Positions 1-8,029 of a stretch of DNA of 10,357 nucleotides are shown in pieces (the stretch's first letter is position 1; the number at the start of each line of letters is the position of its first letter). Origin of the DNA: Euperipatoides rowelli (Eukaryota > Onychophora > Udeonychophora > Euonychophora > Peripatopsidae); assembly GCA_003024985.2 (NCBI GenBank), contig PXIH01S0008964.1, one strand, 5' to 3'. Both the position numbers and the translations under genes were made by a program. The notes beneath the pieces are model-generated. The model was not told the origin of the DNA. It did not search any database and saw nothing but the letters and a program-made list of their open reading frames with translations.

Positions 1-684
1 TAAAAAGAAAAAAATCTGCATGAAATATTGATTGAAAAATGGAGATTAGTTTATTACATTAAAATTTTAATGGTTGATTAATCTGTATACGCCCAATGAG
101 ATAAATATTTTTTTTTATTGATTTTTTTATTTTAATCTTCCTATTCCAGAGTTAATTCATTTGAGTTACATAATAAATTCAATATAATTATTTCATGTCT
201 TTTATTAAGAAAGCAATTGTTAATGACTTTGAGAATACAAGCTAAACACGTGATGTCTGAAAACTTCATTTTTTATTATTTTATACTTGACAAGATCAAA
301 GTACTAAATATTAGAAAGAATATTTAAAAATTAAAACATTAAACGTGTTAAAAAGATTTCTCTAATTAAATATTTATAATAAAACCCATTTTTACTTGAA
401 GTAATTATTTTATTAAAACAATTTGTAGAAAAAAATTTAACTATTCTTTTAAATGTCAACTTAGAATGGTGATGGCAACTATTGTCCTCTAATTATTCAT
501 TGATGTGTGATATGTAACACACATAGCTATATTAAATGGCCCAGGTTGAAAAAATATAAAAAAAAAAACTAATCAAGAATGAGAATGTAAGAAAAGCTAA
601 TGGTAAAACCTGCATTGAAAATTAAAAACAAATTGTTAAAATTTTAAATATTTTCCTTTATCATTTGAATTTATAAAACACTCA
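1..684. other. AT-rich non-coding stretch
   Basis: No gene, RNA or recognisable transposon is visible on either strand; all frames are broken by frequent stops. The only structure seen is a 16-bp perfect palindrome at 57-72 (CATTAAAATTTTAATG), which is AT-only apart from its end bases and could be chance in DNA of this composition. Confidence 0.7.
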
Positions 685-745
685 ATACATACATAGGCCT
701 ACATACACACATACACACACAAACAAACACACCACACACATATAT
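685..745. repeat. CA-rich microsatellite tract
   Basis: Imperfect ACATAC, ACAC and AAAC runs with an embedded TAGGCCTA. It is interrupted and so probably old. Simple-sequence tracts of this kind are typical of animal nuclear DNA. No function is implied. Confidence 0.85.
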
Positions 746-750
746 GAACC

Positions 751-893
751 ATAATGATAACAATAATGATAATGATAATGAATGTGAATTATTGATGATA
801 ATGAAGATAATGGTGATAATGACAAAAATGATGATAATGACAATAATGACGATAGGCTAATGTTTATAATTGCAATGATGATAATGATAATAT
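751..893. repeat. ATGATA/ATAATG microsatellite tract
   Basis: A three-base-periodic tract built from GATAAT, AATGAT and GACAAT units, with single-base interruptions throughout. On the plus strand it is dense in TGA and TAA, so it is not coding on that strand. It follows the CA tract after only a few bases, making a compound microsatellite of about 210 bp. Confidence 0.85.
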
Positions 894-1052
894 AAATATT
901 AAAATAATAATAAATGGGATTCTTACTTTGAACAGACAGTTAATGGAAATAATAATTTCTTTAAAATGTATTGCAGTGTGATTTAATTATAATATTTTAC
1001 CCTGCAGTAGACACGGTATCTCTGAGATAGTTATTTCATCTTCAATCGTGTC

Positions 1053-1079
1053 ATTCTAGCTAACGTGCTGAGCTAGAAT
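1053..1079. other. Perfect 9-bp stem-loop
   Basis: ATTCTAGCT (1053-1061) and AGCTAGAAT (1071-1079) pair perfectly around the 9-nt loop aacgtgctg. It lies about 50 nt upstream of the candidate acceptor at 1124-1125. No known RNA motif is recognised; a histone 3' stem-loop and an iron-responsive element were considered and do not match. Confidence 0.4.
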
Positions 1080-1125
1080 ATTATATAGCTTTCATTGTGC
1101 CTGAATTAATGAGTTTTTTCATCAG

Positions 1126-1205
1126 TCAATTAGACGATGCTGTGACGGCAAGGAGTACCTTGATTACATGTGATTTTATCTGTCAGATAGACCGCGACAA
1201 CTTAC
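1126..1205 (+). CDS. Possible internal exon, protein not recognised
   Basis: An 80-nt stretch, locally richer in GC than its surroundings, has the form of a small internal exon. A pyrimidine-rich acceptor (gttttttcatcag, AG at 1124-1125) precedes it and a GTAAGT donor starts at 1206. One frame is open across it: one leading base, 26 codons (1127-1204) and one trailing base, so the upstream junction falls after the second base of a codon and the downstream one after the first. The peptide begins QLDDAVTARSTL and continues ITCDFICQIDRDNL. The frame stays open upstream to 1064, just after a TAA at 1061-1063, and includes an ATG at 1109 in poor context, so a first exon is also formally possible. 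A 26-codon open frame is short enough to be chance, and I recognise no family. Against it, the donor sits inside a 12-bp palindrome, so GTAAGT occurs on both strands. Confidence 0.27.
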
Positions 1206-1211
1206 GTAAGT
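1200..1211. promoter_or_regulatory. Candidate 5' splice site within a palindrome
   Basis: ACTTACGTAAGT is a perfect 12-bp palindrome. Read on the plus strand it supplies a GTAAGT donor at 1206; read on the minus strand it supplies an identical donor. The exon-side base is C rather than the usual G, so the site is good but not ideal. It counts only if the neighbouring open stretch is really an exon. Confidence 0.3.
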
Positions 1212-1225
1212 TTTTTATTTTTTTA

Positions 1226-1267
1226 TTATTTTAATTAATATTAATGTTATTTTAATTAATATTAATG
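1226..1267. repeat. Perfect 21-bp tandem duplication
   Basis: The unit ttattttaattaatattaat plus a final g occurs twice head to tail (1226-1246 and 1247-1267) with no mismatch, suggesting recent replication slippage. It is followed by a T15 run at 1315-1329. Confidence 0.9.
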
Positions 1268-1629
1268 TTTTCTAACATATATTAGTTATTGAAGCAAAAT
1301 ATTACTACATAAAATTTTTTTTTTTTTTTGTCAAAATGTATCTTATTCTTATTTTTTTTAATCGACATGTATCTATCAGATACCACAAACATTAATGTAA
1401 CTTTTTTTCTTCATACATTTTCCGATTATTATATATTGTAGTAAAATACTGACATTGCATCAAACTATCATTTAAGGATATACAATTGTCCAAGTTAAAG
1501 AATTTTATCATATTTAATTCATTTTCAAAGATTAAATATTGAGAAAGGAGAACATATATACATTAATTTCACATATACACCCTGATGGCTCTTGTAACTT
1601 TCTGACCACAACTACTGCAGGGTTAACAA

Positions 1630-3105
1630 AATATACTATACAAAAATATATAATGAGATAATAAACTTTATTATAACCAACTATACATCATATGAAAATT
1701 AAATTATTACTGGTATTTAAACTTGTTTTATTTCAATTTTTATTTAACTTTTTTTTTAAATAAAAAATGATACCCGGCGGCGTTAGTATTTCAAAGGCAT
1801 TGGTGATAGATGATATTTCTTTAAAATACTTTTTTTTCCTATAAAAAATTAAACTTATTAAAATGAAAGTTAGAAAGGAAATATATATGTTTAAATTATT
1901 TAATTTATTAATACTTTTTAAAAGTTAAAACAAATATTTATTTGATTAAAAGTATTATTTAGTCATCGCTTTGTCCTTGTTTTATGCTTTATTAAAGTGC
2001 TGTATTTTTATAGATTTTTGTTTATTGCTTTAAAATTTATTAAAATTATAAATAAAAGATTGGTTAGCTGAAAATCATTCACATACAGGGGGTTATTCAA
2101 ATACAGGGTTTATTTTATCATCAAGATAAAATGCACATTGTATGATATCAATCCATTAGTTGACCATACTAATCATTATGGAAGTTCTTGTGATTTTGAT
2201 GTAGTCTTTTTTTCTATAACATTTTCAAAATGGAAGATTGATAACTTTCTCTTTCAATGAATGCAAGGCCGTACAAAGGAAGTATTTTTTAGTTTTTCCA
2301 TCACAAAGTTAATGTTTTTTTTTTATTTGTTGTTGTTTTATATTTTTAGAGGAATATAATGAATTGAATCAATTTTAAGGATAAATAAAATCAACTTTGT
2401 TCAGGTGAAATTAGCAATCATAAAACATTTGAAATAAAATTTACATTTAAAAGAATAATATTCTAATATTTGATACCATTATTAATTTTTATTATGAACT
2501 CTCTTCTCCTTGTCATGAAACAGTTTTATAAAAGAGGAAATAAAATTGATCAATTTGGATATATTTAAAAAAAAAAATAATAAAACGTAAACCACAATTA
2601 AAAGAAGAATAAATAGGCTCGACTAATACTTCGTTATTTTCTTTTGCTTTGTTCTATTCATTGGTGGAGGATCTTAGCAATGCACATTTTTTAATGAAAC
2701 TAAAACCACAAATTCTAGTTTATCAGTTTGAAGTTGACAGTTTTCAGAATCTTTGTATTAATAATAGCATGTACAATTAAACGACTTCTTAATCTGGTTA
2801 AATGGCTCATAAGACTGTGATGATACTCTTGAAGAAAAACTATTCAAATTAAATCTTTTCTTAAGCAGAAAAGAAAAAAAATCACCAAGAAGAGAAATGC
2901 ACATCCTACATTGAACTTTTAATAACAAAACTCACCATTAATCTTTTCTTTCCCTACTGAATGAAATTCTACATTCTCAGCATTGTTATTTTATTCTGAT
3001 TTAACTTATATAAAGAAATCGATATGCTTTCCCCCTTATAACTTTAATCCTTTAATTAAAATAAGGTTTTTATTTCCTCATCTACATTATAAAAGGGACA
3101 TTTGT
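1630..3105. other. AT-rich non-coding stretch
   Basis: No gene or recognisable element. Minor structures only: a perfect 8-bp hairpin at 2112-2132 (ATTTTATC, loop atcaa, GATAAAAT), a short direct repeat of ATACAGGG at 2083-2108, and a 9-bp AT-rich inverted repeat (AATACTTTT 1910-1918 with AAAAGTATT 1948-1956). Confidence 0.65.
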
Positions 3106-3120
3106 GATATATGTGTGTGT

Positions 3121-3382
3121 GTCTTTGTCTGTTTGAAATGTTTAACTTGAAATTTGTCATGTGGGTAGGTTCCATAGTGTAAACAATGTAAAAAGCATAA
3201 AAATAGACTTTTTTTATTTGGGAAAGGAGGGAGAAATGTGGAAATGTGTGGATGTCTGTCTTTTCAAAACATTTAACATACTTTCCAACTTGCCACAAAC
3301 TTGAAATTTGGCATGTGGGTAGATACCTTAGTGTATACAGTGTAAAAAGTATAAAAATAGATTTTTTTTGGAGGGGGGGGGG
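3121..3382. repeat. Two-copy imperfect tandem duplication
   Basis: Copy 1 (3121-3232) and copy 2 (3251-3382) share a core beginning CTTGAAATTTG at 3146 and 3300 (offset 154 bp). The core then reads CATGTGGGTAG, a TAGTGTA block, GTAAAAAG and ATAAAAATAGA, with about 88% identity over roughly 68 bp. Copy 2 has 23 extra bases before the core, lying between short AAC/AACTTG repeats, which suggests a slippage deletion in copy 1. Copy 2 ends in a G10 run (3373-3382). A 109-codon minus frame (3056-3385) crosses both copies, but they are read in different frames, and in the frame used for copy 2 copy 1 has a stop, so I do not treat it as coding. The family was not recognised. Confidence 0.8.
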
Positions 3383-3424
3383 CATGGTGTACGATTTTTT
3401 TGGGTGAAGTATGGGTACACTGCT

Positions 3425-3790
3425 AGTACTAACTAAAAAATAAAAACCTAGTCTACTAAGAAAATAGAGTTTGTTTATACTACTTGAAGTATTGATTTTA
3501 TAATTAATTTAATGCAGCATTTTTTTTTTTTGCAATATGGCCAGGGTAAATATGAGAGATACCACTACAATTGCTTTTACAACTTCCCAGCTTTTGACTT
3601 TTTGCAGTGAAGTCGATGTTTAGTATCAATCCTGTTGTAATCGTATACTTAGAGTTCAATTTTCTAGTTTGTCATTAAACCTTCTATTATTCTATGACTT
3701 GTAAAAATTGATTTAAAAGACAAAATAAAAGTATTTATATTTTGAAATTTTTAGAATGTTATTACTAAAGATGTAACCAAAAGTTATTTC
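3425..3790. other. AT-rich non-coding stretch with T12 run
   Basis: Nothing gene-like was found. A T12 run spans 3520-3531. The segment separates the tandem duplication from SINE copy A and may include decayed ends of either. Confidence 0.6.
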
Positions 3791-3794
3791 TTGC

Positions 3795-4170
3795 CAATGC
3801 ATAGTGGTCGTGTGGCATCTGTCACGGCCTCCAAAGTATAAGTACATTTGCTTGTACTTATACTTTGATGATTGGTTTGATCCCTGGTTTTTTTCCAAGA
3901 CTAAGTACTTCATAGTTTTTTTTTTCCTGAGCCTAACTACTTTGTAGGGTTTTTTCTATAAGCAGAAAGTTTGGTTAAAATCCAAAGATTTAGGAAAATG
4001 TGCCTTTGAGTACGACCAACACGAGAATTCAGAAGAAACAAACTAAAGAATACAGATGAAGATGATACAGCTTTCTGTAGTTTGAAGATTTGTAAATGTT
4101 GTAAAATCATGTAATTAAATAAGCAAATGATTCAGTGAAGTCAGTAAATATATGGTAGTTAAAAAAAAAA
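3795..4170 (+). mobile_element. tRNA-derived SINE, copy A (diverged)
   Basis: A tRNA-like head carries a box A match TGGTCGTGTGG (3805-3815) and a box B match GGTTTGATCCC (3874-3884), the internal RNA polymerase III promoter that drives SINE transcription. The 12-mer GTGGTCGTGTGG is identical in copy B, and both copies have TGCTTGTAC between the boxes. A perfect 14-bp stem (3832-3845 with 3854-3867, loop atttgctt) sits between the boxes. Further matches to copy B in the body are a GG-T-run-CTA...CAGA block (about 3948-3966) and a TGCCTTTGA block near 4001 opposite TGCCTTGA in copy B. The 3' end is taken at the A10 run 4161-4170. No target-site duplication was found and the tail is the least conserved of the three, so the limits are approximate. 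SINEs encode no protein and rely on a partner LINE. Confidence 0.6.
3805..3884 (+). promoter_or_regulatory. Internal pol III promoter of SINE A (boxes A and B)
   Basis: Box A TGGTCGTGTGG fits the consensus TRGYNNARNGG except at position 7. Box B GGTTTGATCCC fits GGTTCGANTCC at most positions. The start-to-start spacing is 69 bp, longer than in a typical tRNA because of the intervening hairpin. Confidence 0.55.
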
Positions 4171-4447
4171 TTCTTATGATTTAAATATAGAAAAGTTCTA
4201 ATAATGTTGAGCAATATAACATGGGTAAAAGCATAGAAGTCAATGATGGCCTAACAGCATTTCACCAATTGAATCCCTGAGCCAGCTGACTAAATATAAA
4301 AAAAATTCTTTATTTGACATTCAAAAATATAATTTAATATGTGAAAACTGATAAATAAGAGACTACAGTCTGAGTGTAATTTATTAATAGACACTTTCCT
4401 TTCCCTTAACAAACTGTTTAATTCCAAGATAATATGGTGATTAAAAT
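4171..4447. other. AT-rich spacer between SINE copies A and B
   Basis: No gene seen. The minus-strand word TGGCTCAGGGA near 4280 resembles box A but has no box B after it. Confidence 0.6.
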
Positions 4448-4460
4448 AAAAATAAAAATA

Positions 4461-4818
4461 AGGTCAATGTGCTGTGGTCGTGTGGTTTAAGTAATCCGGA
4501 CACGGTGACCTTCTGCTTGTACCAGTGTCGGATATTTGATTCTAAGTGCAGTATTGGTGCCTAAAGTAAGGAATTTTATTTCCATGCTAGTATGCGCCAT
4601 GGATTTTTTCTAATTACAGATGTAAAAGAATCAAGTGGAAATTCTGGAATTTGGATTTATGAAACGTCAACTGGACAATATGAGATTAGGCTAATGGATG
4701 AAAGCAAAGAAGTGCCTTGAACGCTCTTATGTGCAGATTTCAGTAAAGTGTGTACAATAAATGTAAATAGTGTTTATAATAACGATCATTTTACACTTTG
4801 GGGTGAAACATATATAGA
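4461..4818 (+). mobile_element. tRNA-derived SINE, copy B, with candidate TSDs
   Basis: The head shows box A TGGTCGTGTGG (4475-4485) and a degenerate box B TATTTGATTCT (4533-4543). It shares GTGGTCGTGTGG and TGCTTGTAC with copy A. The 3' part shares with copy C the word TTTGGATTTATG, an ACTGGACA block and, most tellingly, the tail GGGG(A)TGAAACATAT followed by an A-rich end. The 13-bp word AAAAATAAAAATA flanks the element at 4448-4460 and 4819-4831, the form expected of a target-site duplication, although it is low in complexity. The length of about 358 bp agrees with copy C. The body contains a 32-codon open frame (4622-4717, TGA at 4718) behind an acceptor-like site, with AATAAA at 4756-4761. 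Because the region aligns with the other copies I read it as SINE body, not a gene. Confidence 0.7.
4475..4543 (+). promoter_or_regulatory. Internal pol III promoter of SINE B (decayed box B)
   Basis: Box A is identical to that of copy A. Box B keeps only the TT.GA.TC core of the consensus, so this copy is probably inactive. The start-to-start spacing is 58 bp. An imperfect hairpin of 12 pairs lies between the boxes (4496-4509 with 4519-4531). Confidence 0.45.
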
Positions 4819-4831
4819 AAAAATAAAAATA

Positions 4832-6360
4832 TGAGTGTAGGTATAATAATAAAACAAGTCTTGACATATGGACATCAGTCATTTACATTAATCACATAAT
4901 GTACACAAATAAGAAAATGCTAAAAATGAGTTTTGAATTGTTTAGACATATCAACTAATAGAGAGGACAAATCTCATAGCATTTTGAATTGCCTTAAATT
5001 GTTGGATTATTTAGTGAAGCTTCTAAAAGATAGGACTATATATAGCAGGAGGAGGGGGGAAATTGTTTCTTATGGCAATTTTATGAATTGATAAGCTTTT
5101 TTTAGCCATATTATGAGAGTTTTTCATTTTTTTGTTTAGTCTATTTCATCAATATTATGAACAATTATTTTTTAATAGTCACAGTTATGCAAATAACTAA
5201 CAATGAGATGTTGAACATAATGTATTAATAACAATATTGTTTTTAATTGTTTTTTATTAGAAACTATTAACTTAATAGTTTAATAATTTCAGCATAATAC
5301 CAGGAGAAAGTCTTGGGTTCCTAATCCATAGACCCTTAAAAGATAAAAGGTATCCATGCAGCCTTATTCTGAGCCTAATGATGCAGTGAAAATCTCTCAG
5401 ACTTTATTTAAGAGTGTAAGCTAGTTTGATTTTTCTCTGGTTTCTGTCCAGTTAAAATCTTTTTTTTTTTTTTGTAAAAACAAAATAAATATCTTCTTTT
5501 TACTTTCTTATTCATTTTTAGCAGGGTTGAAATATAAATGAGAACAATAAAAAAATTGAATATACAGTAAATATGTTTAAATTTTAAAAATAAAGAACTG
5601 AATATAAATTTTTTTCGAGCATCTGTATTGAAAATACCCATACATTTTTTCCTCCTTTTAAATGACCAGGTCAAATGCTGGACTATTTCATTAACATTGA
5701 ATAGGGTGGATTACTGTTTTAAGTTCAAAATGAGTTATAATTTACTTGTTTACTTGAAGAAGGTTAGAAACTGTCAATTTAAAATAACTTTATTAAATTC
5801 AACTTTTTCATGAAGAGTATTAACAAACAAAGTAGAATGTTTATTTTAGATAGGCTACTAATATTTAAATATACTAAAATGTAGAGTATATACTAAATAT
5901 ATTGTACATTTTTATTTTATTTTTTATTTTTTATTCAGTAATTAATATTGATTGTAACATTGATACATTATTGTTATTACTCTCACAGTCAACCTATAAT
6001 AACTCTGCAATCAACCGGTCAATTTTGATTGACATGTTGGCCACTTTTGATATATAGAAAATCAAATAATAAATTTTATGTGACAAGCTCACTTGGAAGA
6101 ATCATACTGTGGTAATAGACAATGTAGCATAAGATATACAGATGTTGAATCCACAAGAAAACATAATACATGTGTATCATAATAGAAAAGAGTGACTCTT
6201 GTAATAACAAAAACTCACTGATAATTTGCATAAACACAGATATAAAAATAAATAAAATAAAATATAAAAGCTCTTATTATATTTTTGAGAGAAATTCCTA
6301 TCATTGTTTAATATAATAAATAAGTAAGATTATCAGTGTCATTTTTTTCTTAAATTATTG
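4832..6360. other. AT-rich non-coding stretch
   Basis: No gene is supported. Two open frames of 88 and 61 codons (5408-5674 minus, 5628-5813 plus) fall here, but both are lysine/phenylalanine-rich products of AT-rich sequence and one runs through a T14 run (5460-5473). A near-palindrome at 5254-5286 and a smaller inverted repeat near 5992-6026 (CAATCAA with TTGATTG) are the only structure. Confidence 0.65.
5254..5286. repeat. Near-perfect palindrome, 1-nt centre
   Basis: AAACTATTAA (5261-5270) and TTAATAGTTT (5272-5281) pair perfectly around a single C. Beyond a 2-nt bulge, TTATT (5254-5258) pairs with AATAA (5282-5286), giving 15 base pairs. It would form a cruciform rather than a normal RNA hairpin because there is no loop. 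Confidence 0.7.
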
Positions 6361-6362
6361 GG

Positions 6363-6411
6363 AATATTTTTCATAATTCACTAATATTATTAGTAAATTA
6401 TGAAAAATATT
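6363..6411. repeat. 49-bp near-perfect palindrome
   Basis: AATATTTTTCATAATT (6363-6378) is the exact reverse complement of AATTATGAAAAATATT (6396-6411). Inside it, ACTAAT (6380-6385) pairs with ATTAGT (6389-6394) across a 3-nt loop. The only unpaired stem position is C6379 opposite A6395. This gives 22 pairs in 49 bp. It is AT-rich, but much longer than the other inverted repeats in the window. It could be a replication-slippage product, a hairpin-forming RNA or the remnant of a foldback element; no flanking duplication was seen. Confidence 0.85.
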
Positions 6412-6608
6412 AATTGGTCTAGAATTGTTAATATAAGATTATATGTATTTTGTTTCTCTTGTAACAGCTTTATTTTATTGTTGTTTTAGATTTTTAGAAT
6501 TATTTTGAAAATTATAATAATATTCAAATGAATAACAACTCAATGACTAAATTTAACACCTCCCATTTTTAAGATTCCCATTGATGTCATCCTCAATGAT
6601 TAGATCAA

Positions 6609-6650
6609 TGGCTCTCAGACGAAGAACAGATGAGGATCTGGTTTGATTAC
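6609..6650 (+). other. Weak tRNA-like box A/box B pair
   Basis: TGGCTCTCAGA (6609-6619) loosely resembles box A, and GGTTTGATTAC (6640-6650), preceded by gaggatct, resembles box B. The start-to-start spacing of 31 bp is short. It lies in a small GC-richer island (about 6590-6660) and might be the head of a fourth, badly decayed SINE. No matching 3' tail was found downstream. Confidence 0.2.
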
Positions 6651-6659
6651 TGTTAAGTC

Positions 6660-7920
6660 ATGGTTTTAGTCTCTGCATTTTGGAAACATTTTTTCAAATT
6701 TCTATTTATGTTTAGAAATAAACTATTATAGGGGGACAGTGAGTTTAAGAAAAGGAGAAATTAAATATTGATATGTTGTATAAAGTTACATCATTATAAG
6801 TATTTCATCTATATAATCTATTGATATAGCTTATTGTCCATCTATCTATCTAATTGTTAATTCTAGCTAAATGGGACATTCACTCATGGAATTTCAAACA
6901 GATATGGATTTTATTATACTAAATTGTGTAATGAAAGTGAAGTCCATTGTTAGTTAAATTAATTGAATGTAATATACTGTAAATATGAACTATTATAAAC
7001 TAATTTTTAAATGTCTATTAGGTTTAATTTTCTTGCTCAATAATTAAATAAACAACTTTTTAATAAGGCTTTTTCTTTTCAATTATTGAACCCAGGGATA
7101 TCATATGAGAGTCTATTTTAATTCTTTTAACTTCTGTTTAAAAAGTGTTTACCAAAATTGTCAAATATATTTACAGCTCATAGTACCGTATTGTATTGAT
7201 ATAATTGATGAAGCAAATTTGCCTTTAATTCTAAGTTTTCTTTTAATTTTTTAGACACTTTGTCTAAGTTATAGTATATAGACTTTATTTTACACTTTTA
7301 TATTAAGATTTCATTTTTAAGAAATCTGGTATTGTTAATTATTTTATATGATTTTCACCAAGTCTATGGCTGTCATTGATTTTCTTATTCAATATTTTTG
7401 TTTTAATATAGATATTATTTCTATACTTTGTGACTTGTCTGGAACTTATTATAGCTTGTCTAATAATTTATTTATTTTGATTATCTACTGTCAATGTTGA
7501 TCTTGTTTTTTTTATATTAAGTGGAGAGTGAGATGTTTAAAGAAATTACAGATTCTCTCACTGATTCCATTATATCACTATATTTTTCAAAGTAGAGAAT
7601 TTTTTACCTTTTGATCTTTCTTTTTAAATTCTGACATTTTTTTTATCAAAAGAGTTATACTCAAAGTACATTTTGTTTTATTTATGTATTTAACTAATGA
7701 TTGAGATTGTATATTAATAAAACATAAGAGGTGAACCTGCCACTCATAAAGAAAGAAATAAAATAAATACCCATGATATCACCAGAGGGAGTCATAAGGT
7801 CAAATCTAAATAGAATATTATATTCTCCTATCAATTATTTTATTTCAAATTCTAAAAATACAGATGTTGTAGAAGCCAACAGACTATGTCACAAACTTAA
7901 TTAATTTTTTTCTTTATATA
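6660..7920. other. AT-rich non-coding stretch
   Basis: No gene, RNA or repeat family was recognised. A short ATCT run occurs at about 6839-6851. A minus-strand GGGTTCAAT word near 7090 has no box A partner. Confidence 0.65.
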
Positions 7921-7925
7921 TATAG

Positions 7926-8023
7926 CAGGCTGTCAATAACGATTATATAATGACGTTTGGTCGATCACCAATTATGTATCCATATATTTTTTTAAGTCCC
8001 AATTTTCAAAAACAAATATATAG
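7926..8023 (+). other. Second possible exon, weak
   Basis: A T-rich acceptor-like run ending tatatatag (AG at 7924-7925) is followed by 98 nt open in the frame that starts CAG at 7926 (32 codons and 2 bases), and then by AG/GTAAGT, an ideal donor with GT at 8024-8025. The peptide contains NNDYIMTFGRSP and MYPYIFLSPNFQ, which I do not recognise. Its start phase does not match the end phase of the 1126-1205 candidate, so the two cannot be adjacent exons of one transcript as drawn. With this base composition a 33-codon open stretch by chance is not rare. Confidence 0.18.
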
Positions 8024-8029
8024 GTAAGT

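Larger units (their letters stand above)
999..1623. repeat. 12-bp inverted repeat pair bounding about 625 bp
   Basis: ACCCTGCAGTAG at 999-1010 is the exact reverse complement of CTACTGCAGGGT at 1612-1623. These are among the few GC-containing words in the area. They could be terminal inverted repeats of a small, decayed non-autonomous DNA transposon. However, the match stops abruptly on both sides, the core CTGCAG is itself a palindrome, and I see no target-site duplication. Chance is a real alternative. Confidence 0.25.

Noticed and set aside
3056-3385. 109-codon minus-strand open frame
   Set aside because: It spans the tandem duplication, reads the two copies in different frames, includes low-complexity sequence, and shows no domain or gene context.
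3795-3890. A functional tRNA gene
   Set aside because: Boxes A and B are present, but the box spacing is too long, there is no acceptor-stem pairing, and the same head is followed by a SINE body here and at 4461.
3713-3913. 66-codon minus-strand open frame
   Set aside because: It lies across the tRNA-like head of SINE copy A, antisense to it; no protein signature.
5305-5450. Possible further box B words (GGTTCCTAATCC near 5319, AGTTTGATTTTT near 5425)
   Set aside because: Neither has a convincing box A at a suitable distance upstream, and no SINE tail follows.
5408-5813. Overlapping open frames of 88 codons (minus) and 61 codons (plus)
   Set aside because: Lysine- and phenylalanine-rich products of AT-rich sequence with a T14 run; no recognisable domain or start context.
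6721-6745. GTGAGT splice donor at 6739
   Set aside because: The only nearby acceptor (about 6713) leaves an exon of about 25 nt, two of whose three frames are closed.
7080-7100. Minus-strand box B-like GGGTTCAAT
   Set aside because: No box A in the following sequence on that strand; single short match in AT-rich DNA.
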